Assembly: GCF_019320115.1 (NCBI RefSeq)
Contig: NC_089588.1
Location: forward strand, 116,470,123-116,534,122
Length of the DNA: 64,000 nucleotides
From: Miscanthus floridulus
Taxonomy: Eukaryota; Streptophyta; Magnoliopsida; Poales; Poaceae
Direction: 5' to 3'
Below are positions 54,099 to 64,000 of this stretch, piece after piece. Positions within the stretch are counted from its first letter, which is position 1, and the number at the start of each line of letters is the position of its first letter. A program made the translations under genes and the position numbers. Below the pieces are notes generated by a model. The model was not told the origin of the DNA. It saw nothing but the letters and a program-made list of their open reading frames with translations, and ran no database searches.

Positions 54099-55535
54099 GA
54101 ACTCGCGCTCACCAACTTTCTTCGGGACAACAAAGATATTTTCGCTTGGAAGCCAGCAGACATGCCAGGGGTCCCAAGGGAGTTGGCTGAGCACATAATT
54201 GATGTGAACAAAGGGTCCAAACCCGTTAAGCAGAAGTTACGAAGATTCGCTCTAGACAGAAAAGCAGCAATCAAAAAAGAGATCACCAAGCTCATGGCAA
54301 CAGGATTCATCAGAGAAATAATCAACCTAGATTAGCTTGCCAACCCGGTCCTAGTAGAGAAGAATAATTCAAAAGAATGGCGCATGTGCATCGACTACAC
54401 AGACCTCAACAAACATTGCTCAAAAGATCCATATGTCCCACCAAGGATTGATCAAATCATCGACTCGACAGCAGGATCAGCTCTGTTATCCTTTCTAGAT
54501 TGCTATTTAGACTATCATCAAATATCCTTAAGAGAAGAAGACAAAAGCAAGACTTCGTTCATTACACCCTTTGGGGCATATTGCTATAAATCAATGCCTT
54601 TTGGGCTAAAAAATGCAGGGGCAACATATCAAAGAGCAATTCAAACTTGCTTGGGGAGTCAAGTCGGAAGAAATGCAGAAGCATACATTGATGATGTAGT
54701 AATCAAGACAAAAGAACCCGGATCATTGATAGAAGACCTTGAGGAGACTTTCAAGAATCTAAAAGCATGGCAGTGGAAGCTAAACCTCACAAAGTGTGTT
54801 TTTGGGGTACCATCAGGACAACTACTCAGGTTTCTAGTCAGTAACCGAGGAATTGAAGCAAGTACAAAGTAGGTTAAAGCCATCATGGATATGAAACCTC
54901 CAAAGAAAGTTAAAGACATACAGAAGCTTACAGGATGCATGGCAGCACTCAACAGATTCATCTCCCGACTAGGAGAAAAGGGCTACCTTTCTTCAAATTA
55001 TTGAAAAAGGCAGGAAATTTTGAATGGACAGAAGAGGCAGAAGAAGCATTCCAAAAGTTAAAAGAATACTTGGCATCATCACCAGTAATGACACCACCAA
55101 AAGACAAAGAGGACATGATGCTATACATTACAGCAACCAAGAACGTTGTCAGCACAACAATTGTGGTTGAGAGAGAAGAACCCGGACACACATACAAAAT
55201 GCAAAGACCAGTCTATTACATAAGTGAAGTACTAACAGAATCAAAAGTGAGATACCCACATGTGCAAAAACTACTTTATGCAGTGTTGATATCATCAAGA
55301 AAGCTGAGACATTATTTCCATGAACACAAGATTACAGTGGTAACCAATTTTCCACTTCAAGACATTCTACGCAACAAAGATGCAATAGGTCGGATATCAA
55401 AATAGGTAGTAGAACTCGGTGCTCTCAACCTAGACTTCAAACCAAGAACAGCAATCAAATCTCAAGCATTATCCGACTTCATTGCTGAATGGATAGAAAT
55501 CAGTCAAAAAGAACCTGAACCAATACTTGATCATT
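54099..55535 (+). pseudogene. Reverse transcriptase and first RNase H
   Basis: RT: FLRDNKDIFAW, KQKLRRFALDRK, MCIDYTDLNKHC, FGLKNAGATYQRAI and the catalytic AYIDDVV (about 54680-54700). Stops: TAG after 'NLD' near 54333 (Trp expected before LANPV) and TAG at 54870-54872. One base is missing near 54984, moving the frame. RNase H follows (YISEVLTESKVRYPHVQKLL; LRHYFHEHKI) with TAG at 55403-55405 (Trp expected). Confidence 0.87.
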
Positions 55536-55540
55536 GGAAA

Positions 55541-57313
55541 ATGTATTTTGACGGTTCCCTAAAGTTAGGAGGAGCTGGAGCAGGAGTACTATTCATATCA
55601 CCAGAAGGGAGACAGTTAAAATATGTGCTACAAATACTTTGGCAGGCAACTAACAATGAGGCAGAATACGAAGCATTAATACGCGGTCTAAGAGTTGCAA
55701 GCTCGCTTGGGATCAAAAGACTACTTGTCTACAGTGATTCAGCTATAGTAATCAATCAAGTCAACAAGGATTGGGATTGTACAAAAGATAACATGGATGC
55801 GTACTGTGCAGAAGTCAGAAAATTGGAGAAAATTTTCCAAGGACTCAAAATACATCATGTACTAAGAGATTCCAACGTTGCAGCAGATGTGCTAGCCAAA
55901 TTAGGATCAGATAGAGCAAAAGTACCACCCGGTATATTTGTGGAAGAACTCACAGCCCCATCCATCAAACAACTCAGAAACACAGAAAAAGAGAAGGAGA
56001 CAACAGATCCAATGGAAATAGATCAAGCAGAAGAACCAGACCAGTCAAGACAAATCATGGTCATACAAAGTGATTGGAGACAAACATACATTGATTTTAT
56101 CAAAGAGAAGAAACTACCCGAAGACAAAGCAAAAGCAACTCGGGTTGTACAAAGAAGCAAAAACTACGTTCTGGTGGGGGATAAACTATACAAAAGAGCA
56201 GCATCATCAGGAGTACTGCTTAAATGTGTTCCGACAGAAAAAGGAAAGGAAATCTTGGACGAAATCCACTCAGGATACTGTGGAAATCATGTAGCCTCTA
56301 GGACACTAGTCGGCAAAGCATTCAGAACCGGTTTCTATTGGCCAACAGCACTCAAAGATGCAGAAGAGCTCGTCAGAACATGCAAGAATGGCCAAATGTT
56401 TGCTAGGCAATCACATGTGCCGGCTCACAACTTAATATGCATACCACCAGCTTGGCTGTTCTCATGCTGGGGGCTGGATCAAGTCGGACCACTCAAAAAA
56501 GCAAAAGGAGGCTTCGAATACATATTTGTGGCAATCGACAAATTTACAAAGTGGATTGAATACAAACCTTTGGTCAAATACAGTGCAGAAAAGGCAGTGG
56601 AATTCATACAAGACATCATGCATAGGTTCGGCATGCCCAACAGAATAATCACAGATCTTGGTTCACCATTTACAGCAAGAGAATTCCAATACTGGGCAAG
56701 AGATTGTGGGATAGAAATTGACTTTGCATCAGTAGCACACCCGCAGGCCAATGGACAAGTCGAAAGTGCAAATGGACTCATATTACAAGGTTTAAAACCA
56801 AGATTATATGAAGATTTGAAAGATTATGGTGGAAAATGGATCGACGAATTACCAAAAGTAGTATGGGGTCTAAGAACCCAGATCAGCAGAGCAACTGGAT
56901 ACTCACCGTTCTTTCTGGTCTACGGATCAGAGGCAGTACTACCAGCCGACTTAATATGGCTATCTCCAAGAATAGAACAATATGAAGAAGGCAAAGCAGA
57001 AGAAACAAGGCGGTTAGAAATTGATTCAATAGAAGAAATAAGAGACAGTGCAATCATACAAAATGCAAGATATCAGCAAGGGTTACGAAGACATTATGAC
57101 AAAAGTACTCAACCCCGATCACTAAAGCTAGGGGACTCAGTACTACGACTAATCCAGAAGAAAGATGGACGACACAAACTACTCAGTCCATGGGAAGGAC
57201 CCTTCATCGTGAAGACAGCAACAGGACCCGGCACATACGAGTTGATGACTCCAGATGAAATACCTGTAAAGAACACTTGGCATATCAGCCAGCTCAAAAG
57301 ATTCTACAATTAA
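55541..57313 (+). CDS. Second RNase H and integrase (590 codons, open)
   Basis: Residues 1-130 are a plant-type second RNase H: MYFDGSLKLGGAGAG, NNEAEYEALIRGLR, LVYSDSAIVI and DSNVAADVLAKL, keeping D-E-D-D. Residues ~242-287 are the integrase zinc region; H-H are present but the last CxxC reads CKNGQ, so one Cys is lost. The integrase core keeps GLDQVGP (~311), ITDLGSPF (~369) and QVESANG (~405), i.e. D-D-E. The C-terminus has LGDSVLRLIQKKDGRH and a GPF-type WEGPFIVK, then a WHISQLKRFY end. It is open but separated from a working RT, and the zinc region is probably damaged. Confidence 0.88.
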   Translation: MYFDGSLKLGGAGAGVLFISPEGRQLKYVLQILWQATNNEAEYEALIRGLRVASSLGIKRLLVYSDSAIVINQVNKDWDCTKDNMDAYCAEVRKLEKIFQGLKIHHVLRDSNVAADVLAKLGSDRAKVPPGIFVEELTAPSIKQLRNTEKEKETTDPMEIDQAEEPDQSRQIMVIQSDWRQTYIDFIKEKKLPEDKAKATRVVQRSKNYVLVGDKLYKRAASSGVLLKCVPTEKGKEILDEIHSGYCGNHVASRTLVGKAFRTGFYWPTALKDAEELVRTCKNGQMFARQSHVPAHNLICIPPAWLFSCWGLDQVGPLKKAKGGFEYIFVAIDKFTKWIEYKPLVKYSAEKAVEFIQDIMHRFGMPNRIITDLGSPFTAREFQYWARDCGIEIDFASVAHPQANGQVESANGLILQGLKPRLYEDLKDYGGKWIDELPKVVWGLRTQISRATGYSPFFLVYGSEAVLPADLIWLSPRIEQYEEGKAEETRRLEIDSIEEIRDSAIIQNARYQQGLRRHYDKSTQPRSLKLGDSVLRLIQKKDGRHKLLSPWEGPFIVKTATGPGTYELMTPDEIPVKNTWHISQLKRFYN

Positions 57314-57785
57314 GTATAACAGATTGTACTCAAGTTTCAAGAGAAATAAAACAGAGATTATTCAAGAAGAACAGCTTCAAATATGAGCCCTATCCAATGG
57401 ACAGAACCAACCCGTAATTAGGTTGGGGAAAAAGGGGCTTCCCTGTTAACAGCCAACCCGGAAACGATTGCGCTACATGGGCAATCTTGTCACTCAACCA
57501 TATGGAGATGGTCTGACTGATGGCCAATGGCCAAATAGCTTCTTGGGTAAGGAGACCCAAGCTAGCATTTGTCACTCTACCATAAAGAGATGGTACGACT
57601 GACAGCCCTGTCCAACAGACAGAACCAACCCATAATCAGGTTGGGGAAAAAGGGGCTGCCCTGCAAACAGCTCAACCCAGAAATGGTTGTTGCTATATGG
57701 GCGCAATTGCTTACCCCAAGAGCTGGTACGATTGCTTACTTACCCTGCAAATAGCCAACCCGGAAACGGTTGTGCTATATGGGTC
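57314..57785. repeat. ~210-bp direct duplication before the minisatellite
   Basis: 57388-57480 and 57604-57700 share CAGAACCAACCC.TAAT, 'AGGTTGGGGAAAAAGGGGCT' and 'AACCC(G/A)GAAA'. The second copy runs into a first degenerate minisatellite unit (TACCCCAAGAGCTGGTACGA). Confidence 0.7.
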
Positions 57786-59380
57786 CGGTCGCCTACCCCA
57801 AGAGTGGTACGATCGAATACTTCGCCCAAGAAGCGGCACAAGCACTCCAACAACTCGGTCGCCTACCCCAAGAGTGGTACGATCGACTACTTCGCCCAGG
57901 AAGTGGCACAAACACTCCAACAACTCGGTCGCCTACCCCAAGAGTGGTATGATCGAATACTTCGCCCAAGAAGCGGCACAAGCACTCCAAGAACTCGGTC
58001 GCCTACCCCAAGAGTGGTACGATCGACTACTTCGCCCAAGAGCGGCACAAGCACTCCAACAGCTCGGTCGCCTACCCCAAGAGTGGTACGATCGACTACT
58101 TCGCCCAAGAAGCGGCACAAGCACTCCAAAAACTCGGTCGCCTACCCCAAGAGTGGTACGATCAACTACTTCGCCCAAGAAGCGGCACAAGCACTCCAAC
58201 AGCTTGGTCGCCTACCCCAAGAGTGGTATGATCAACTACTTCGCCCAAGAAGTGGCACAAGCACTCCAACAACTCGGTCGCCTACCCCAAGAGTGGTACA
58301 ATCGACTACTTCGCCCAAGAAGCGGCACAAGCACTCCAAAAACTCGGTCGCCTACCCCAAGAGTGGTACGATCGACTACTTCGCCCAAGAAGCGGCACAA
58401 GCACTCCAACAGCTCGGTCGCCTACCCCAAGAGTGGTACGATCGACTACTTCGCCCAAGAAGCAGCACAAGCACTCCAACAGCTCGGTCGCCTACCCCAA
58501 GAGTGGTACGATCGACTACTTCGCCCAAGAAGCGGCACAAGCACTCCAAAAACTCGGTCGCCTACCCCAAGAGTGGTACGATCAACTACTTCGCCCAAGA
58601 AACGGCACAAGCACTCCAACCACTCGGTCGCCTACCCCAAGAGTGGTACGATCGACTACTTCACCCAAGAAGCGGCACAAGCACTCCAACAACTCGGTCG
58701 CCTACCCCAAGAGTGGTACGACCGACTACTTCGCCCAAGAAGCGGCACAAGCACTCCAACAGCTCGGTCGCCTACCCCAAGAGTGGTACGATCGACTACT
58801 TTGCCCAAGAAGCGAAGAGTGGTACGATCGACTACTTCGCCCAAGAAGCGGCACAAGCACTCCAACAACTCGGTCACCTACCCCAGGAGTGGTATGATCG
58901 ACTACTTCGCCCAAAGAGGGACACAAGCACTCCAACAACTCGATCGCCTACCCCAAGAGCGGCACGATCGACTATGTTGCCCAAGGAGGGGCACAAACAC
59001 TCCAATAGCTCGATCACCTACCCCAAGAGTGGTACGATCGACTACTTCGCCCAAGAAGCGGCACAAGCACTCCAACAACTCGGTCGCCTACCCCAAGAGT
59101 GGTACGATCGACTACTTCGCCCAAGAAGCGGCACAAGCACTCCAACAGCTCGGTCACCTACCCCAAGAGTGGTACGATCAACTACTTTGCCCAGAAAGGG
59201 ACACAAGCACTCCAACAACTCGGTCGCCTACCCCAAGAGCGTCACGATCGACTACATTGCCCAAGGAGGGGCACAAACACTCCAACAACTCGATCGTCTA
59301 CCCCAAGAGCGGTACAATCAACTACTTCGACCAAAGAGCGGCACAAACACTCCAAACAACTCGGTCGCCGACCCAAAGAG
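57786..59380 (+). repeat. 70-bp minisatellite (~23 units) in the gypsy 3' region
   Basis: The unit begins CGGTCGCCTACCCCAAGAGT, continues GGTACGATCGACTACTTCGC, then CCAAGAAGCGGCACAAGCAC and TCCAACAACT. Because 70 is not a multiple of three, each frame cycles through the same three phrases every 210 bp, and none of the three phrases has a stop, so two forward frames stay open for about 600 codons each. Internal units differ by one to three bases; edge units are more diverged. A partial unit lies at 58800-58820. This is satellite-like DNA, not a gene. Confidence 0.95.
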
Positions 59381-59630
59381 CGAAACAAGCTATGGCAAAG
59401 CAGAAAAAAGCCACAAGGAAAGACAGGGCGAAACTTGTCCATATTATTCAAAGACATCTAAGAAGAAAAGAAAGACAAGATGAAGCCTGCTCACATCTTA
59501 AAAATTTAGAGACAAAGTATATTACAAGGACATCAAAAGAAGGTTGACTTTTCACATATGTTCAAGAAGACGGAAGAGAAGGAGGAAGTACATTCATTTG
59601 ATCAAGAATTTGGTCTGATAGACCACTAAG

Positions 59631-60824
59631 CTATACTTTGGCCTCCTCCCAGTGTCTTGAAAACTCAGCCATTACAGAAGCTTTAGTAATCCGCTCAAAA
59701 GGAGCATCAGGGGCAACAACCCGGACATACGAAACCACATTGTTGATGCACCGGTAAAAGCCACCCTTCACAAAATCATAAAACCGGGAAAAAAGCATCG
59801 GTAATCCCTGCTCGGCAAAGACCTGAAGGAACAAGAAGAAATTCCCAGAACTCCACCATGAAGTACTCAGAGGCTTATCAATCTCAAGATCGCCGATCCT
59901 AAGTCTTTTCAGTACTAGCAAGAACATGAAGTCTGACAAAACAACAATGTATACCGAGTTGTTTGCACGAGAGCCAGACAAAGCACTCGAAGACAGTCTC
60001 TCAAGGCGACGTTCTACACATACCGAGTTGTTTACATGGCGCAAACGAAAGCCAGACAAAGCACTCCACCTACCAAAGAGTCATTTCATGACAAATGGAA
60101 ACAACTCGTCTACTCAAAGCTACGGATACGTACCACGAAGCAACTGCTCGGAAGAAATCCTGATCACTCACACAATTTGTCTGACGAATAAGTAAAGCAG
60201 AGACATCCACACAGAGAAATAAAAGAAGCCACATCAAAAGAAAAGGAAAAGAGAAATTGGGGAAACAAAGTTTATGATGATCATAGAAGAACACGACTAC
60301 TACATACATCAAATCACCAAGATAAATCTTCGACCGGACAATCTGCCCTTCGATATCCTTTATGCCAACATCAAAGCGAGGGCTAATGACAACGCATCCA
60401 GCCATCATCAGTTCCTCGCCGGAGACCCGCTACCCATAGATTCGACATCATCGTCATCTTCAACAGCAAGGGCGCCCCAGTCGACTTCGTCTTCGGCGGC
60501 GAGCGCCTCCCAATCAACCTCATCTTCACTATCACTACTAAGGACGATCAAATCCGCCCTTGTCGAAGTAGCGTCAGTAGCAGAGAGGGGGAAAAGAGTG
60601 ACCACAGGAGCAGCCGAGGGATCCTCCTTCTTCTGCAGAGGGACAACCGGTGCTGATGTCCCAACAAGGGGAGCCTTCCCCACCACCAGATAGGCTGGCA
60701 ATGAAGGCGACGACGAAGACCTTCCGCTCGATGACTCCGCCACGGCCGTCCTCGGAGAGCGAACAAGCGAAGAACGCAACACCTTACGAACACTCTGCCT
60801 ATGGATGAACTTCTTCTTCGTCAT
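59631..60824 (-). pseudogene. Antisense ORF in the 3' region of the Tat element
   Basis: On the minus strand, 60824-60408 encodes 138 residues: a basic start (TKKKFIHRQSVRKVLRSSLV), a Ser/Pro/Ala middle and a strongly acidic end with DSEDEVDWEALAAEDEVDWG and DDDDVE. Further open stretches follow on the same strand at 60408-60280 (RFDVGIKDIEGQIVRSKIYL) and 60059-59631 (RLRIGDLEIDKPLSTSWWSS; FVKGGFYRCINNVVSYVRVV; FERITKASVMAEFSRHWEEA). They read like exons of one gene. Grande-type and other Tat elements carry such an antisense gene. Exon joints were not proven and the function is unknown. Confidence 0.6.
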
Positions 60825-60881
60825 TGTGGCTATGGTGAAACAATTGCAGAGTGGCCAGTTAAATAGAGACCAAATCGCCAT

Positions 60882-62408
60882 CCCAGGCAGTTCAACAGCC
60901 TCCTCGAGATAAGGATGGAGTTAAAACTTTCTTCATAAAAGGCACAAATCTACACAATGGTACGATCCAACGGGCAGATTTCAGACTTATCCATCCAGCA
61001 CCACGGCAGAGTTTTCAGATTACTACAGGAACAACCCGTCAACCAGGAAGAAATGAAGGGCCACCTCGCAAGGAACAAAAGAACCCGGTTATTAAAGAAA
61101 GAACTCGGGAGCCTCATGAATAACCAAGACTTCCTCCAGCTACAACAAAATGTACAAGAACTACAAAATACGCCCAGGAGCTGCTCTACTTCACACACTA
61201 TCATATTCATAACTACAGAGACTTCAGAACAGGCAACAAAAGGCTCGATGAATCAAAACAGCACTCCGGAAGGGCATTTATAGGCAAAAGAAGCAGTGCA
61301 CATGGACTAGGAGCACCAACAGAAGAAATCTAACAAAGGACACAATGAAAAGACAGAATTCAATGAAAGAGGACTCTGGCATGAAAGAACGGCACTCAAG
61401 GACAAGCATATCCAAGAGAATATTCCACAAGCAACAATACAACCCGTGAAGACATGCATTGAATTCTCCAACAACCAGAATGACAACAGCAATAAGTAAC
61501 CAAACAAACAACTCGGAGACGTATGAAGGATCACATACAAAATTACAAGGTCAAAGGATTACAGTTGAAAAAGAACTCGAACGGAGAAAAATTATAAATC
61601 TCATTGATCGAAGACAAATACAAAGGTTACAGACGGCCAAACAGGACCGAATAAACTCAGACATAAGATAGAGACAAGATTCTTAAATATTGCAACAAGG
61701 AACCTAGTGGCGGCAGCAGCAGCAGCTCGGACGCAGAAGAACAGATAGAGCAGCATGATCCTTACCAACCAAGCATAAGCCCAGGGGCTGCTCAACCTCA
61801 CACACCAGCATATCTACGAATGAAGAAAGAATTGAAGAAGAATTTTCCTACTCAAGGCAGAACCACAACCAACAAAGAAGGTATTTATAGCAAACCAGAG
61901 GTAAACAAGGCTAAAGATCACAAGAAAGAGAGAGGAAAAGAACAAAAGAGCAAAGCAACAAAGGCGAATAGTGCCCAAAAGCAAGATTCCTGACAAAAAG
62001 TAAAAGAAGACGCTCACTCATGGCTATACAAAACCCATCCGTGACCAGCAAAAGACAAAGACCAAAGGAGTACAAATCAAGACCCTTCTTCTGGCTTTCT
62101 TTCAACAGAAAAGAACCCGGAGAAGGCTTGGGGGCTGCAAGTACCTACCACAAAAAAACATATTTTCAATTTTTTTGACCCTCCAGCTTTTTTGTACCAA
62201 AAAAAACAAGAGGCTCGGGGGCTACACTCAATGAGTGTAATTTTTGCAAAATTGCACTCACTGCACTCAAAGGAAAAAGAATCCAGAGGACATCAAGCAA
62301 AAGTGCACATTAGCCAAAAGAAGAATCAAAGAAGACCATCTCAAGATTTCACTTCAAGAAGGACCCGGATCAAGACTACAACAACTCGGCCCTTGAAGCT
62401 CAATCATG
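60882..62408. other. Remaining 3' region of the Tat element
   Basis: Only short frames on both strands and A-rich plus-strand sequence. Phrases such as GGGGGCTGCAAGTACC (62130) and GCTCGGGGGCTACACTCAAT (62212) resemble the polypurine tract and may be relics of earlier ones. Confidence 0.5.
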
Positions 62409-62423
62409 AAATGCTCGGGGGCT
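62409..62423 (+). other. Polypurine tract
   Basis: AAATGCTCGGGGGCT directly precedes the right LTR, the usual Tat-type PPT position. Confidence 0.75.
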
Positions 62424-62888
62424 TGTCGATGGGGAACCCTACGGGCCCCCCATAGACCATACTGCAGGGAGGTAGGCCTTGGTAACAAGGCCTATAGCCC
62501 AATCGCCAAGAAGAACGCGGAGCAAAGCAATGTGCAAAACCGAAACTCCAACTCAAACTATACAAGGAAAGGCGCCCGAAGCGTAGCTTAGGACTCTGAC
62601 CTTGTATCCGAATAGGACACAAACAACGCCTCTCAGCGCCTGGACTATAAAGGGCTGGTGAGGGTACCTATTGTAAGAGGAGAACGCATACCCGATACTC
62701 AAAGCAATACAACGCAAACAGGCTAACGCCAAAATTGGACGTAAGGTTATTACTCGACCAAGTCGAGGGCCTGAACCAGTATAAATCGTGAGTCTCTTTG
62801 TGTAACCGCCAAATTCCGCTATTCGCCGAAGCCCGAACAACTGTCCCAGGTACCCCCGTGGCAGGCTATCGGTGGTAAAACATTGACA
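62424..62888 (+). repeat. Right LTR of the Tat gypsy element
   Basis: 465 bp, same length as the left LTR, followed by GGTCT. Confidence 0.95.
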
Positions 62889-62893
62889 GGTCT

Positions 62894-63566
62894 CCATTGT
62901 AAGAGGGTAAGCATAGGTATTAGGATATGACAGAGTCCAGGAATTGGAAGTAAAAACCAATCAAGTCTCTTAAGCAAAGGGGAAGTCTGCTTATTAGACC
63001 ATGTATATCTCCTACCTTTCAGAGGTATGCCAACAAGTCCAAGAAAGTTGATAGCATCATTAAAGAGGTACATGTCTAAGTGATCACCCTAGGTTGATTC
63101 CTATCATCTGGTGAACGACAAAGATTAAAGTCTCCAACAATAATCTAGTCTACTGAGTCTGGCATATTGATATTTTTAAACCACTGAATGAATTCTCTTT
63201 TTGCAGGGTGAGAACAAGGAGCATAAATATTGGTCAGAACCCAATGAGCATTATCATGAAGAGAGAAAAAATCAACAGATTGTGCATAAGAGTTGTCAAA
63301 AACTAAGTTTCCCTAAAAATGAATGGATTTCCACACAATTACAGAACCACCAGATCACCAATAGAAGGAAGATAAACATACTTATCAAAAGAAGGTGGGC
63401 AAATATTTCTCATAAATTGATCATCAAAGTGTTCTCTCTTTGTTTCTTGGAGACACACTACATCACAGTGGCTATCCAAAATTCTATCTCCAATTGCATT
63501 CTATTTTTTGTCTAAGTTTATACCTCGAACATTTCAACATAAAATAATATAGTTCCTATTATTCAT
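62894..63566 (-). pseudogene. LINE ORF2 start: APE-type endonuclease
   Basis: Minus strand from ATG 63566: MNNRNYIILC, then a TGA where Trp is expected before NVRGIN, DVVCLQETKREHFDDQ, GDSGGSVIVW-like, NIYAPCSPCKKREFIQWF, IIVGDFNLCRSPDDRN (preceded by TAG for Trp), and INFLGLVGIPLKGRRYTWSN. These are the N, E and GDFN motifs of the endonuclease of plant L1 LINEs. It is split by the Tat insertion at 62893 and continues at 50500. Confidence 0.82.
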
Positions 63567-63628
63567 AGCTAAACAAAAAGTTTTAAAAGGAAACATGCCC
63601 TGAGATTAACAGAGGACACAAGAGAGCA

Positions 63629-64000
63629 CTATTGGGCCCCATCCTTCTTTGAGGACTTGCTAGGCTTCTTTTTGCCATTTTCCTTGGCCATTGGCTTGGT
63701 TCTGGGTGGCTTGGCATGGAGCTTGGCATCAGTCAACTCTTCAGGATTGATGTTTCAGAATGTGCCTCCAAGATCCCTAATGATGGAGGGTGAAATCACA
63801 GGAGGAGTGGAGGTACAGCCAAGGCAGCTCTTGTCTTTACAACCTGAATTATTGAATCCTTTATGGAGCTTCTTGATTCTCAGACTACGCCTGACCTCAG
63901 ATTCAGACAAAATTGGAGCATTTCCTTTTTTAGCTCGAGGTGTCTTGGAAGCTTGCTTGGAGGAGGATGGGGCATCAATGTTTCCATCAGAGGGAAGCTC
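63629..64000 (-). pseudogene. LINE ORF1 C-terminus
   Basis: Minus strand: PSSSKQASKTPRAKKGNAPI, RRSLRIKKLHKGFN, CKDKSCLGC, then PPVISPSIIRDLGGTF-stop and a Lys/Pro-rich tail ending at TAG 63629-63631. This is the usual 'RRS.R.....KGF...C.D..CLGC' end of the gag-like ORF1 of plant LINEs. The in-frame TGA near 63757 breaks it. The 5' part is beyond the window. Confidence 0.75.

Larger units (their letters stand above)
50501..62893 (+). mobile_element. Tat-lineage Ty3/gypsy LTR retrotransposon, complete ends, TSD GGTCT
   Basis: GGTCT occurs at 50501-50505 and 62889-62893. LTRs of 465 bp each begin TGTCGATGGGG and end TCA or ACA. The internal order is PBS, leader, gag, protease, RT, RNase H, second RNase H, integrase, then a 5.1-kb 3' region with a minisatellite and an antisense ORF. 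Two RNase H domains and a long 3' region with antisense ORF are Tat-lineage traits. All of gag-protease-RT is broken by stops and frameshifts; the second RNase H and integrase remain open. Confidence 0.95.

Noticed and set aside
57786..59380. Regularly spaced repeats resembling a CRISPR array
   Set aside because: Units are adjacent with no unique spacers, and the host is a plant.
57687..59547. Overlapping forward frames of about 600 codons
   Set aside because: They are by-products of a stop-free 70-bp tandem unit read in rotating frames; composition and repetition match a minisatellite.
60957..61283. A 108-codon plus-strand frame in the Tat 3' region
   Set aside because: No domain, A-rich composition and no support from position; likely chance.

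Overview
This is nuclear DNA from a grass (Poaceae, probably panicoid; the species cannot be read from the sequence). The evidence is spliced genes with GT-AG introns, a plant-specific ATXR5/6-type histone methyltransferase, grass-type CACTA elements with 3-bp target duplications, a Tat-lineage Ty3/gypsy element, chromovirus remnants, plant LINEs and small MITEs. Only one conventional host gene looks intact; almost everything else is transposable element, nested several layers deep.

Layout. 1-9166 is copy A of a large duplicated segment: a DUF4283-like pseudogene, a ~0.5-kb tandem repeat, then the left part of a CACTA element. 9167-9754 is the orphan right end of another CACTA family. 9755-11776 holds a fragment resembling the ATXR exon 2/intron 2 region, a fold-back MITE and the upstream region of the ATXR gene. 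The ATXR gene runs 12002-21040 (six exons, 416 codons). Its second intron is 7.2 kb and contains an 8-bp-TSD MITE, antisense exon-like fragments and copy C of the duplicated segment. 21041-27335 holds more copies of the ATXR intron repeat plus a broken chromovirus, itself split by a 1.6-kb CACTA (TSD AGG) carrying a bZIP exon fragment. 27945-41750 is copy B of the duplicated segment with the complete 10.35-kb CACTA (31400-41750). 41751-43779 is another chromovirus fragment, interrupted by a 4.6-kb CACTA (43780-48394, TSD GAT). 48398-50093 is LTR material on the minus strand. 50099-64000 is a minus-strand LINE split by a 12.4-kb Tat-type gypsy element (TSD GGTCT) that carries a 70-bp minisatellite and an antisense ORF.

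The most interesting objects are: (1) the complete CACTA 31400-41750, whose boundaries are confirmed by a TSD (after comparing copies) and a related empty site. It carries an Ulp1-like cysteine-protease domain with all four catalytic positions visible, a small tail-anchored protein with an RNase H1 N-terminal (viroplasmin-type) domain, and a two-exon protein I do not recognise. (2) The ATXR gene, with a duplicated 35-residue N-terminal module, an in-frame upstream ATG giving a possible transit peptide, and an intron-derived repeat found all over the window. (3) The gypsy element's 70-bp minisatellite, open in all three forward frames, and its antisense ORF.

Limits: everything was read by eye. 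Splice sites, repeat edges and family names for degenerate elements are approximate, and no database comparison was possible.
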